Shown here: one piece after another, positions 1 through 7,232 of the stretch
How positions within the stretch are numbered: the first letter of the stretch is position 1
How the letters are laid out: each line of letters begins with the position of its first letter
Assembly: GCF_047730175.1 (NCBI RefSeq)
Contig: NZ_CP159833.1
Span: forward strand, 2,542,001 to 2,606,000
DNA length: 64,000 bases
Origin: Marifrigoribacter sp047730175
Lineage (GTDB): Bacteria; Bacteroidota; Bacteroidia; Flavobacteriales; Flavobacteriaceae
Direction: 5' to 3'
Notes under the pieces: generated by a model
What the model saw: the letters and a program-made list of their open reading frames with translations, nothing else
Databases searched by the model: none
What the model was told of the DNA's origin: nothing
Program-made: the position numbers and the translations under genes

Positions 1-877
1 TAAACTCTCTATCTTCTAGCGTATTAAAAACAACGTGATTTCCTAATGGATCAAGAGTAAAATCACTGCAAACTCCATTATCAATTAACCTATCGTGAAG
101 AATTTGCGATCCTATGGTATCAAACGGCCCTTCACCAATAGGAACAACATTGTCCAAAGCACCATGAAATGAAATCATAGGTATTAATTCGTTTGTATTA
201 GTAGCGGTGTCGGGACCAGCTCCCCATTGGTTTAATAATCCTTTAATATCAAAAGTGTGAGTTAAATCATTACCTGAGGTGTCTATGGATCCAAGATTAG
301 ATTCAATCCCAGAAAATAATGAATTCCATTCAGCCTGGCTCATATATTTTGTAAACAGAGAAGTAATGGACCCAGCACTTCCACCACCTAAAAACATCCA
401 TGAGGTCTCAATTTCAAGGGCAGGGGATATTTCTATAGAATACCTTAAAGCAGCATTGGCGTCTTGTTGTGCACGATATAAGGCATTTACAAGATTAGAA
501 GAATCTGACTCGTCAAAACCCAGACGATAATTTATGGTAGCAACTACAAAACCTCTTTTTGCAAGTTTTCTGCATTCAAAATTATATCTAGATTTGTTTC
601 CTTCAATAAACCCACCACCGTGAATTAGTAAAATAAAGGGCCTATTTGTTAAAGGATCGATTTCATTTTTAGGAAAATAAAAATCCATTTTTAACTCTTC
701 TGAAACTCCTTCCCAATTATAAACATTAGCGTAATTAACATTGGTTAAAGAATCAATTTGGGAATTTGTAAAAACTTCAATTTCACTAAATCGATTATCA
801 TCGGTACAAAATTGTGCGGATACTTGATTGGTTATTAAAGTGAACCAAAGGATCAATACTATATTAATACTTTTCAT
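1..877 (-). CDS. Secreted alpha/beta-hydrolase (carboxylesterase), 3' end beyond window
   Basis: The frame runs from an ATG at 877 leftward off the window edge (292 codons seen, no stop). It begins with a signal peptide (MKSINIVLILWFTLITNQVSA, cleavage near QFC). Catalytic features of the esterase/lipase alpha/beta-hydrolase family are visible: an oxyanion-hole motif HGGGF near residue 90, a nucleophile elbow GGGSAG near residue 165, an acid in HGALDNVVP and a histidine in GNHVVF. The triad therefore looks complete and the enzyme probably active, cleaving carboxyl esters in the periplasm or outside the cell; the substrate cannot be inferred. The C-terminus is not visible, so a T9SS sorting tail cannot be excluded. 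It stands alone upstream of a decayed gene. The family call is firm; exact function is not. Confidence 0.85.
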   Translation of the reverse strand, partial: MKSINIVLILWFTLITNQVSAQFCTDDNRFSEIEVFTNSQIDSLTNVNYANVYNWEGVSEELKMDFYFPKNEIDPLTNRPFILLIHGGGFIEGNKSRYNFECRKLAKRGFVVATINYRLGFDESDSSNLVNALYRAQQDANAALRYSIEISPALEIETSWMFLGGGSAGSITSLFTKYMSQAEWNSLFSGIESNLGSIDTSGNDLTHTFDIKGLLNQWGAGPDTATNTNELIPMISFHGALDNVVPIGEGPFDTIGSQILHDRLIDNGVCSDFTLDPLGNHVVFNTLEDREF

Positions 878-969
878 TTTTTAGCGTAATTTTTCCCAGA
901 CAAATTGTTTATGTATTAATTCGTTTTTTAAAATTATAAAGATAGTTAATTATCTGAATAAAGTTTAAA

Positions 970-1340
970 TCATATTTTAGCCTTAGAGGAAAATAAATAA
1001 TTTGTTCGCTTACCTTTTGCGACTATTCCAACACCTAAGATAACTCCAAGAGTTCCTGGAACAGTAATATGAATACTTTTAAATAATTCAGTTCTGTTAT
1101 GTAGATAAAACAAAGTTTCTGGTTGAAAACTTAAATTTTTGTTTATTTCAATAGTAGCAAATCCACCAATAAAAATCCAATTTTATTGTCAAATTAAAAA
1201 GGTGTAAATATATCACCCTCATTGGAAATATATTTGAAATAATCAATACCTCCTTTAATCCCAAAAATGTTCTCTAAATCTTGAGAGAGTAAACCTTGTG
1301 AAGTTAAAGAGATTATAATTAATAATAATATTTTTTTCAT
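970..1340 (-). pseudogene. Broken outer-membrane beta-barrel (PorT/OmpA-like) gene
   Basis: An ATG at 1340 opens a signal peptide (MKKILLLIIISLTSQGLLSQ) and a first strand with IKGGIDYFKY, then stops at TAA after about 48 residues. A second frame continues to TGA at 970-972 with residues such as GGFATIEINKNLSFQPETLF and ITVPGTLGVILGVGIVA, the pattern of the small porin-family barrels of Bacteroidota. The two parts are out of frame and total only about 113 residues against roughly 200 for the family, so an internal deletion plus frameshift is likely. This is a remnant rather than a working gene. Confidence 0.6.
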
Positions 1341-1374
1341 TCGTAAAGTTTGACTTAAAATGTTTGTAAGGAGT

Positions 1375-1470
1375 TTGTATATGGTTTGTTGCGTGTTTAA
1401 GCACCTAATTTAGCAAATACAAAACCAATTACCAAACCCAGCAATGAATTATACCTATTGTTAGCTGTAG
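1375..1470. repeat. Possible imperfect inverted-repeat intergenic element (element A)
   Basis: The left end has GTATATGGTTTGTTGCG; the reverse complement of the right end has GTATAATTCATTGC, giving a weak inverted repeat around a spacer with no coding. The right end contains GTTAGCTGTAG, a string I associate with short repeated elements in flavobacterial genomes, but I cannot search for copies here. It lies between the barrel pseudogene and the dormancy operon. Its nature (miniature element or decayed attC-like site) is inference. Confidence 0.3.
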
Positions 1471-1529
1471 TGTTTATCAGTTCAATCAATTTAGTATAAT
1501 TTAATCATTTCTAAATTGATTTTAGAGTT

Positions 1530-1910
1530 TTATATTTTTTCAAAATGATTTTTCACAAAAGCATCTTTTTCATTATTGGTCATTTTATCTGTTGGTTCAA
1601 TGTCAATTTTTATTTTTTTAAAATGTAAATCTTTTTTCAAGTAATTGTGTAGTTCTACTTTTGCGTTTGTTGGACCAAATAAAAGCACATGGTTGTATTT
1701 TAAAATTTCATCCGCTACTTCTTTGTAATATGCTTTATGCATTTGCTGTCTTTTGTTATGCATAAGACTTTCGCTTGTATTTAATGCTTCTTCTTTTGTT
1801 TCTGAATTAAAATTTGAGACAATAGATCGACATTCGTTTTTTGAATTTATATCAATCAAATTAGCAGCTGAATGATCCATCCAGATACCTAAATTGTTAT
1901 TTTTTTTCAT
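1530..1910 (-). CDS. Small protein, possibly related to the bacterial release-factor-like (baeRF/Pelota) fold
   Basis: This 126-residue soluble protein has no signal peptide. It carries an N-terminal GIWMDHSAANLI segment and a C-terminal block HVLLFGPTNAKVELHNYL followed by KIKIDIEPTDKMTNNEKDAF. These resemble small Bacteroidota proteins that I recall as 'translational machinery protein' and that share the FGP..AK.EL pattern of archaeo-eukaryotic release-factor-like domains; that relationship is recalled, not tested. It is the last gene of a tight set with a short HPF (11 bp upstream) and a 67-residue protein, so a role in ribosome inactivation or rescue under stress is inferred. Codon use looks native. 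Confidence 0.6.
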   Translation of the reverse strand: MKKNNNLGIWMDHSAANLIDINSKNECRSIVSNFNSETKEEALNTSESLMHNKRQQMHKAYYKEVADEILKYNHVLLFGPTNAKVELHNYLKKDLHFKKIKIDIEPTDKMTNNEKDAFVKNHFEKI

Positions 1911-1921
1911 GATGTTAAGTT

Positions 1922-2236
1922 TTAGTGATTTTGAATTTTTCCAAGAATACTTTCTATAGAGTTTTTTATTTTATCAATAGCGCCTGTTAAGGCAAGATTT
2001 ATAGTGTCTGCCTGATTAGTGATAGCAATAGGCTGTTTGCCCTCAAGTCTAGCTTCTATTAGACACGAGATATTATTAAATCCGTCCTTTTTTCCATTCT
2101 CATCTTTTAAGTGAACCTCTATTCTGGTGATATGAGATTCGAACCTTTGTAACGCTTCTGTAATTTGAGAAATAAAAAAATCAGAACTTCTTTTTTCTCC
2201 TGTCAGCGTTTTGTCTGTATTTATTTGGATTGTCAT
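1922..2236 (-). CDS. hpf: Short ribosome hibernation-promoting factor (HPF/RaiA family)
   Basis: This 104-residue protein has the HPF/RaiA (formerly sigma-54 modulation) fold. It begins MTIQINTDKTLTG, has the helix with ITRIEVHLKDENGKKDG, then a strand with CLIEARLEGKQPIAIT and a C-terminal helix TINLALTGAIDKIKNSI. Family members bind the 30S decoding region and block mRNA and tRNA in stationary phase. It is the short form, without the C-terminal dimerisation domain of long HPF, so dimer formation would need another partner. It sits 11 bp from the downstream gene and 13 bp from the upstream gene, which implies one transcript. The family call is strong; its role beside another possible HPF in the genome is unknown. 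Confidence 0.85.
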   Translation of the reverse strand: MTIQINTDKTLTGEKRSSDFFISQITEALQRFESHITRIEVHLKDENGKKDGFNNISCLIEARLEGKQPIAITNQADTINLALTGAIDKIKNSIESILGKIQNH

Positions 2237-2249
2237 ATTTTATAGTTTT

Positions 2250-2453
2250 TTAATGTTCTTTTGCATACTTTTCTATTAAGTTATTTAGGGAATCTAAATA
2301 GCCCTTTAGTTCATTGTTCGTTATTCCCCTTTCCGAATTGGATAGGAAGTTTACAGGAATTTCATTCATGTATTTAATCAGTTCTGGATATTCCTCTTGA
2401 ATTTTTAAGGTAGTCAAGCGGATATTATCATTAAGGTCATTTTTAGATTTCAT
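2250..2453 (-). CDS. Conserved 67-residue protein of the HPF operon
   Basis: This is a small, acidic, helical protein without a signal peptide or cysteines. The core pattern IQEEYPELIKYMNEIPV followed by NNELKGYLDSLNNLIEKY recurs, as I recall, in short flavobacterial proteins encoded beside HPF-like genes. It lies 13 bp upstream of the short HPF gene on the same strand. No biochemical function is known to me; an accessory role in the stress response is inferred from position only. The start is the first ATG of the frame. Confidence 0.6.
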   Translation of the reverse strand: MKSKNDLNDNIRLTTLKIQEEYPELIKYMNEIPVNFLSNSERGITNNELKGYLDSLNNLIEKYAKEH

Positions 2454-2525
2454 TTTCTATGCTTTTTAATCCTTATAAGGTTTTTATCTATTGTATCACT
2501 AGATTCCTATCTTTTAATATTTGTT

Positions 2526-2672
2526 TCATCGTTTTTCATTTTTCATTTTTTTAATTGTTGTCTTCTCAATATCAAAATGGTCGGTTAATTGATTAATATT
2601 ACCAGTCGGATTTGTTGGGTGTGTCTGTTGTTTTGTTATTTTGAATTTCTTTCTATCTCTAATCATTCCCAT
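2526..2672 (-). CDS. Possible 48-residue basic peptide upstream of the HPF operon
   Basis: An ATG at 2672 opens 48 codons ending in TGA at 2526-2528. The product begins MGMIRDRKKFKITKQQ and ends KKMKNEKR, so it is strongly basic, with GNINQLTDHFDIEKTTIKK in the middle. It lies 72 bp upstream of the 67-residue gene on the same strand. I do not recognise the sequence. Its length and charge fit a small nucleic-acid- or ribosome-binding peptide, but a chance frame in the operon leader is equally possible. Confidence 0.3.
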   Translation of the reverse strand: MGMIRDRKKFKITKQQTHPTNPTGNINQLTDHFDIEKTTIKKMKNEKR

Positions 2673-2894
2673 GTTGTCTGTTTTAATGGTTGATTAATAG
2701 AATACAACTTTAATATTTAATCGTTGCCAATATTGTCTTAAAACCTAAGAATGATGTTGAATAGGCTAAACCATTAACATACTTTATTAACATTAAGTTT
2801 AGCTAACCTTTTTATTTTTGGAGATATTTTTTATAAGTTACTGACTTTAAATGTTTAACTTACAAATAATTCATAGTAACCAAAACTAAAATAA

Positions 2895-3695
2895 ATGAAG
2901 AAACTAATTATACTCTTAATAACAGCAAGTTTATTTGTAGCATGTACTAATAAAAAGAAATCTGATGGTGAAGCTAACGCTTCAATGATTGAAGCCTCTC
3001 AAAACGGAAGTTTAAAAAAAGAGCAGTCAACACCTCATGTTTTAATTGTTAACTATAACCTCAAAGAAATGAGTATTGAGGAACATGCCGAACTTGGAGC
3101 AAATGTTGCACCAAATTTTACACCTGAAAAAATTGAAGGACTCATTGGTAAATCATTTATTGGAAATACGAATACAGGAGTTTATGGAGGCGTTTATCAG
3201 TTTAGTTCTAAAGAAGCTGCTGAAAAATACATAACCTCAGAGTTTTGGTTAGGAATTGAGGCGCATCCTAATTTAGTGAACTTTACAAAAGAAGTGTATG
3301 CTGTTCCGCCATTTTCGAACAAATCAAACGGTATATGGGCAAATAGAAAGACATCATCCAACCCTGCTGATGCGATGGGCATGCATTTGCTAGTTGTTAA
3401 GTATAATTTGAAGGAGATGACTCTTGATCAACACTATCAACTAGGAGTTGATGTGTCGCCAAATTTCACATCTAAAAAAATTGAGGGTTTTATCGGAAAA
3501 TCCTTCATTGGAAATACGGACACTGGGGTATTTGGAGGAGTATACCATTTCAAAAGTAAGGAGGCAGTCGATACTTATTTGAACTCTGAATTTTGGGAAG
3601 GAATTGAGAACCATCCTAATCTAGTGAATTTTACAAAAGAAATTTATGGTATTGCTCCAATTTCAGCAATTTCTAATGGAATTCCAATGCTTTAA
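2895..3695 (+). CDS. Lipoprotein with two tandem YdhR-like (dimeric alpha/beta-barrel) domains
   Basis: A lipobox (LFVAC, Cys17) marks a lipoprotein. After a short linker come two near-identical domains, residues 48-147 and 164-263. Each holds a LIVNYNLKEM or LVVKYNLKEM strand, then KIEG.IGKSFIGNT.TGV.GGVY, a SKEA helix and SEFW.GIE.HPNLVNFTKE. This pattern resembles the putative mono-oxygenase family YdhR, small cofactorless dimeric proteins. Fusing two copies in one chain would let it form the barrel internally. Enzymatic activity is not established. A TATTTTTG promoter-like box lies at 2813-2820 and a stem-loop terminator follows, so it appears to be a single-gene unit. The periplasmic or outer-membrane location is inferred from the lipobox. 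Confidence 0.7.
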   Translation: MKKLIILLITASLFVACTNKKKSDGEANASMIEASQNGSLKKEQSTPHVLIVNYNLKEMSIEEHAELGANVAPNFTPEKIEGLIGKSFIGNTNTGVYGGVYQFSSKEAAEKYITSEFWLGIEAHPNLVNFTKEVYAVPPFSNKSNGIWANRKTSSNPADAMGMHLLVVKYNLKEMTLDQHYQLGVDVSPNFTSKKIEGFIGKSFIGNTDTGVFGGVYHFKSKEAVDTYLNSEFWEGIENHPNLVNFTKEIYGIAPISAISNGIPML

Positions 3696-3732
3696 ACATC
3701 TTGTTTAAAAAAGTATTACCAACATACATATA

Positions 3733-3763
3733 AAAAATCTACATCTTATGGTGTAGGTTTTTA
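3733..3763 (+). terminator. Rho-independent terminator after the YdhR-like lipoprotein
   Basis: AAAATCTACATC pairs with GGTGTAGGTTTT across a 4-nt loop (two G-U pairs), with a run of T at the end of the stem. It lies about 40 bp after the stop codon. Confidence 0.65.
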
Positions 3764-3997
3764 TATTCATTACATCTGCCACAAAACAGTTCGATTTTAC
3801 TCCTAACTCCCATAAAACACCCTCACTAATTATTTAAAAAAACGCGTTGTATTTTTTTAAATAGTCAATTCCATATTTGCCTATTTTTTATGGGCATAGT
3901 GTTTGGTTTTTCTCAGTTGTATAATTTTACTACACATGAATTACAACCATCGCTTCAAGAATAGAAAATAAGCAGGATACTATTTACAAGGTCTAGA

Positions 3998-4221
3998 AGT
4001 CCCTGAATTGAAGGAATAAGCTATGTCTATGGTTTAGTTTTGTATCTAAAGATTTTTCTCCAAGTTTTAAGTTCACACTTGTAGAACTTGATGAGTGTTT
4101 CTTTTATAAAGTCAGAGTAGTTTTTCATAATTCAACTATAATAAATGTTAGTCTAATCTATTTAAGAAGTTTATAACTCCCTGAATTAAAGGAAGAGGAT
4201 ATGCCTATGGCTTGGTTATGT
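3998..4221. repeat. Two imperfect 46-bp direct repeats in a gene-free stretch
   Basis: Copies at 3998-4043 and 4176-4221 share CCCTGAATT.AAGGAA, then TATG.CTATGG.TT, with about 11 mismatches. Read as protein, both give PELKE near their start, then lose frame, so they may be decayed coding sequence. Apart from these repeats and the flanking signals I see nothing else in the 600-bp gap 3696-4299. Confidence 0.45.
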
Positions 4222-4262
4222 CGTGTAAATTACTTGTTTTTTTCAATAAACAAAATATTTAT

Positions 4263-4270
4263 TATATTTG
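4263..4270 (+). promoter_or_regulatory. Candidate -7 box for the AhpD-like gene
   Basis: TATATTTG matches the Bacteroidota -7 consensus TAnnTTTG and would start transcription about 23 bp before the ATG. No good TTG box lies at the expected 19-nt distance. Confidence 0.4.
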
Positions 4271-4299
4271 AACTTATCAATAAATAAACAATTTTAAAA

Positions 4300-4719
4300 A
4301 TGAAAAAATTACTATTTATTTTACTATTAGTAGGATTGCATTCAACTGGTTTTTCTCAAGATGTAACACTCACAAGTGAAGAGAAGAAAGTGCTTTTAGC
4401 TCAGAGCCCTTTTAACAATGTTTACCCAACATCAATACTTAAAAGTTCTGATGCTTATTTTAAAGCTCAAATGGGCTTATACAAAGAAGGTGCAATAGCT
4501 GAAAAAGAAGCTCATTTAATAGCCCTGGGAACTTCCGCAGCTACTAAATGTCAATACTGTATCCCTTATCATATTGCAGAACTGAAAAGATTAGGGGCAT
4601 CTGAAGATGAAATAAAAACGGCTGTTCTCATTGCTGCTGATATTATGAAAATGAGTACGCTATTTTATGGAAACGAATTTGATTTAGAGGCGTTTAAAAA
4701 AATGCTTAAAGGAGAATAA
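4300..4719 (+). CDS. Secreted AhpD-like / carboxymuconolactone decarboxylase-family protein
   Basis: This 139-residue protein starts with a signal peptide (MKKLLFILLLVGLHSTGFSQ). The mature part holds the AhpD-like core: a helix with KEAHLIALGTSAATKCQYC, then IPYHIAELKRLGASEDEI and a final helix. CQYC is the redox-active CxxC, with the histidine of PYH close behind, as in AhpD, the peroxiredoxin-linked disulfide reductase. Export to the periplasm is unusual for AhpD itself, so a thiol peroxidase or reductase function there is inference. It is monocistronic, with its own -7 box and a strong terminator. Confidence 0.75.
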   Translation: MKKLLFILLLVGLHSTGFSQDVTLTSEEKKVLLAQSPFNNVYPTSILKSSDAYFKAQMGLYKEGAIAEKEAHLIALGTSAATKCQYCIPYHIAELKRLGASEDEIKTAVLIAADIMKMSTLFYGNEFDLEAFKKMLKGE

Positions 4720-4750
4720 TATACAAAAGGGATACCTTTTTTAAGAAATA

Positions 4751-4785
4751 AAGCACTATAATGCGATGTATTGTAGTGCTTTTTC
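4751..4785 (+). terminator. Rho-independent terminator after the AhpD-like gene
   Basis: AAGCACTATAAT pairs with ATTGTAGTGCTT (12 bp, one wobble) around a short loop, followed by TTTT. Confidence 0.8.
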
Positions 4786-4924
4786 AGTTATTACACACTC
4801 TATAACCAATCTAAAGAAAGCATGCTAATGAAACATGCAACTACTAAATTAGGTTTTCTCATAATGTAATCACAAACAAATTATAATAACCTGTTAATTG
4901 TTTTTTAAAACTCTTGAAGAAACT

Positions 4925-5050
4925 ATGATAAAAAACATAAAAAGCCCTGTATATCCAACTCAGAACTCTGCAATCCAAATTCTAAATATAATGCTTTTAG
5001 TATTTTTTTTTGGTTTAATTCCATACAACGGTTTTGTATATGAAAAGTAG
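4925..5050 (+). other. Short open frame (41 codons) running into the inverted-repeat element; probably a gene remnant
   Basis: ATG at 4925 to TAG at 5048-5050. The product is one likely membrane helix (LNIMLLVFFFGLIPY) with a short polar N-terminus. Its last 9 codons lie inside the left arm of the repeat element at 5023-5152, so the C-terminus looks supplied by the insertion. I do not recognise a family. Confidence 0.25.
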
Positions 5051-5152
5051 CAGTTTTAGAATGCTATACTTTTCCGATAGAGGAAAGATAACAAAAAAGT
5101 GCAAACCTAATGTCTTGCGCTAATACTGCTGTTTTTATATACGTTGTTGTAT
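5023..5152. repeat. 130-bp element with about 35-bp imperfect terminal inverted repeats (element B)
   Basis: The left arm reads ATACAAC, then GTATAT, AAAA, AGCAGT, TTAG; the reverse complement of the right arm gives the same blocks in the same order with small gaps. The outer ends are perfect (ATACAAC / GTTGTAT). An inner TTTCC/GGAAA hairpin lies near the centre. There is no coding capacity. It could be a MITE or an attC-like cassette recombination site; the ends do not fit the attC core RYYYAAC / GTTRRRY, so I favour MITE-like. It abuts the end of the decayed epimerase gene. Confidence 0.55.
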
Positions 5153-5157
5153 ACCGT

Positions 5158-5687
5158 TTATTTCCTTCCCCATTCATTCTTCAAATATTCTAGCGCATCT
5201 ATCAATGCTTTTTTAGAAGGTTTGGAATTAAAGCCTAATTCTTCCTTTGATTTTGTGATATCATAATCTTGTTTTAAGCCATAAAACATATCTAAGTAAT
5301 GTCTTTGCAATTGTGGTTGTTTTCCTGATATTTTACTTATAAATTCCATTAAACCTGCTACGGAATACAATAAATATTTAGGGACTTTTTTGGGTGTTTT
5401 TAATTTTAATTCAGAAGCTATTTTTACACTTTCTTGTAAAGTGGTATGTTGTTCGTTCGACAAGATGTAGCGTTCTCCATTATTACCTTTTAGCATTGCT
5501 TTGTATACACCAAAAGCTACATCTTTTACATCTATCTAATTCAGGGTAACATTGGTGCATCAGGGATTTATCCATTTAAAATTTGATAAACAAGATTGTT
5601 GGAATAACTTAATTTATAAGCGTCACTACCAATCATTGCTGAAGGTAAAATTACTACAGTTCTTATTCCATATTTTTCCCCTAATTC
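5158..5687 (-). pseudogene. NAD-dependent epimerase/dehydratase (dihydroflavonol reductase-like) remnant
   Basis: The C-terminal half of an SDR-type epimerase is recognisable: YGIRTVVILPSAMIGSDA, then a junction with stop codons and a frameshift near 5520-5570, then KDVAFGVYKAML in a shifted frame, GERYILSNE and the C-terminal helices ending EYLKNEWGRK. The Rossmann N-terminus with its GxxGxxG is missing. Instead the reading frame continues directly into the DUF1304 remnant upstream, showing that a deletion joined the two genes. At least two lesions besides the deletion make function unlikely. Confidence 0.7.
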
Positions 5688-6009
5688 AATTGCAATTAAA
5701 GCTGGAAGTGCTTGTATGAAAAATATTTTCTTTGAAGCTGTTAAAGCTCCGTAAATTTCAGCAACAGCAACACAGCTCAAAAAGAATAATGCCACATTTG
5801 TTTACAAAACTCATCGGTTATAAAGAAAGGCCAAATAAGTCCAGCAGCTAAAAAACCATTATATAAGCGTTGGTGGGTTCAAATAATTCCTTCGGAAATT
5901 GCCTAAATATTTTTCTCCCTAGAGTTGTCCAAGCAAACATTTCGAAATACATAAAGTAGAGGTGAAGTAGTGCTACAATTCCTATAAGTATTGAGATTAC
6001 ATATTCCAT
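5688..6009 (-). pseudogene. DUF1304 membrane protein remnant, fused to the epimerase remnant
   Basis: ATG at 6009 starts a hydrophobic segment and the family signature MYFEMFAWTTLGRKIF...FPKELFEPTNA. The frame then shifts; YNGFLAAGLIWPFFI is readable in another frame, and LFFLSCVAVAEIYGALTA with IFFIQALPALIAI in a third. These are the successive parts of a DUF1304 protein (a four-helix small membrane protein of unknown function). The last part is in frame with the epimerase piece. The order of the parts is preserved, so decay happened in place. Confidence 0.65.
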
Positions 6010-6088
6010 AAGTGTAATTTAGAATTCCTAAGGTATTAAAAATTCACCTAATTTATATGAAGCGAATTAATTTAAAGAAAGAACCTCA

Positions 6089-6643
6089 TTACTTCCATTT
6101 AATATTACAGCCAATACTCGGCTTTTGATCTTTTTTTTGTGAATGATTATTTAAAAGAGCATCAAAGGCTTCACGTAAATCACTTCCATTTACTGGAATT
6201 CCATTGCCGGGTCGAGAAGTATCTAACTGTCCTCGATATACTAATTTTAATTCTGAATCAAATAAATAAAAGTCGGGAGTACAAGCAGCATCATAGGCTT
6301 TAGCTACTTCCTGTGTTTCATCATATAAATAAGGGAAAGTAAAGTTATGTTCTTTCGCATTTTTATGCATTTCTGGAGGAGCGTCTTCTGGATAATTTTC
6401 AGCATCATTACTGCTAATGGCAACCACACCAAAACCATGAACGCGAAAATCATTCGAGATTCTAACAATTTCATCATTTATATGCTTCACAAAGGGACAA
6501 TGATTACAAATAAACATAACCAATGTTCCTTTTTCTCCTTTTACATCATTTAAAGAACAATCCTTTAACGTGACAGTGTCTTGAAGGTTAAAAGAAGGAG
6601 CTTTAGTTCCCAGAGGGAGCATGTTTGAAGGGGTTAATGACAT
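6089..6643 (-). CDS. Thioredoxin-like / AhpC-TSA family protein
   Basis: This 184-residue cytoplasmic protein has a thioredoxin fold of the type annotated as thioredoxin-family or peroxiredoxin-like. The expected resolving pair is replaced by NHCPFVKH (a single cysteine in the active-site loop). The cis-proline region is ACTPDFYLFD, followed by LVYRGQLDTSRP. A C-terminal cysteine in PSIGCNIKWK could act as a resolving residue. It probably acts in thiol redox or peroxide metabolism; the substrate is unknown. It is divergent from csaA, with a TATGTTTG -7-like box on its strand at 6692-6699. Confidence 0.8.
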   Translation of the reverse strand: MSLTPSNMLPLGTKAPSFNLQDTVTLKDCSLNDVKGEKGTLVMFICNHCPFVKHINDEIVRISNDFRVHGFGVVAISSNDAENYPEDAPPEMHKNAKEHNFTFPYLYDETQEVAKAYDAACTPDFYLFDSELKLVYRGQLDTSRPGNGIPVNGSDLREAFDALLNNHSQKKDQKPSIGCNIKWK

Positions 6644-6756
6644 AGATTTTTTTTATATACCTTGTTATTTCTGAATAAATTTACAAAGAATCAAACATAT
6701 GAATGCTATAATTTATAAATGAAATTAATTAAATTTACATTTTAAAAATATAAATA

Positions 6757-7092
6757 ATGGACGAGTTAAGTTGGAAAGAGTTTGAAAAAGTAGACATGCG
6801 CGTAGGTACTATTATAGAGGTTTCAGATTTTCCTGAAGCAAGAAGTCCATCGTACAAGCTTCAGATTGATTTTGGAGAAGAGCTAGGTGTCAAAAAAAGC
6901 TCGGCTCAGATTACTTCGCTTTATTCTAAAGAAGAACTCCTAGGGCAACAAATAATTGCTGTGATCAATTTTCCGAAGAAACAAATCGCAAACTTTATGA
7001 GCGAATGCTTGGTGTTAGGATCGGTAAGTGGTAAAGATGTAACATTACTAAGTTCTAATCAAGTTGTAGAAAATGGACTTCGAATTAGATAG
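6757..7092 (+). CDS. csaA: CsaA-like tRNA-binding-domain protein
   Basis: A 111-residue single OB-fold protein of the EMAP-II/Trbp111 class. It shows the usual CsaA order: WKEFEKVDMRVGTI, then SYKLQIDFGEELG, KKSSAQITSLY, GQQIIAVINFPKKQIANFMSE and a final LVLGSVSG with GLRIR. Members bind tRNA as dimers and have been linked to chaperone-like export functions in Bacillus. The length equals the family norm. It is a single gene. Confidence 0.9.
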   Translation: MDELSWKEFEKVDMRVGTIIEVSDFPEARSPSYKLQIDFGEELGVKKSSAQITSLYSKEELLGQQIIAVINFPKKQIANFMSECLVLGSVSGKDVTLLSSNQVVENGLRIR

Positions 7093-7232
7093 TTTCAATG
7101 TTGAAAAGCGAATCAGCCTACGTGTATACACGTATTTTTATAATGAAGAGGTTACTTATTTCCGTTAAAGAGCTTTTTATTTTATATTAGTCCTTAAAAT
7201 ATTTTTTATAACTCACCTAAACTTTAATTAAA

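Noticed and set aside
279..530. Plus-strand open frame of 83 codons
   Set aside because: It lies antisense inside the alpha/beta-hydrolase gene, whose motifs are clear on the minus strand.
5023..5152. Integron attC site
   Set aside because: The outer ends do not match the attC core RYYYAAC / GTTRRRY and no integrase gene is in the window; kept as an unclassified inverted-repeat element.
5568..5795. Genuine 75-residue protein
   Set aside because: It is a junction product of DUF1304 and epimerase remnants, not a conserved small gene.
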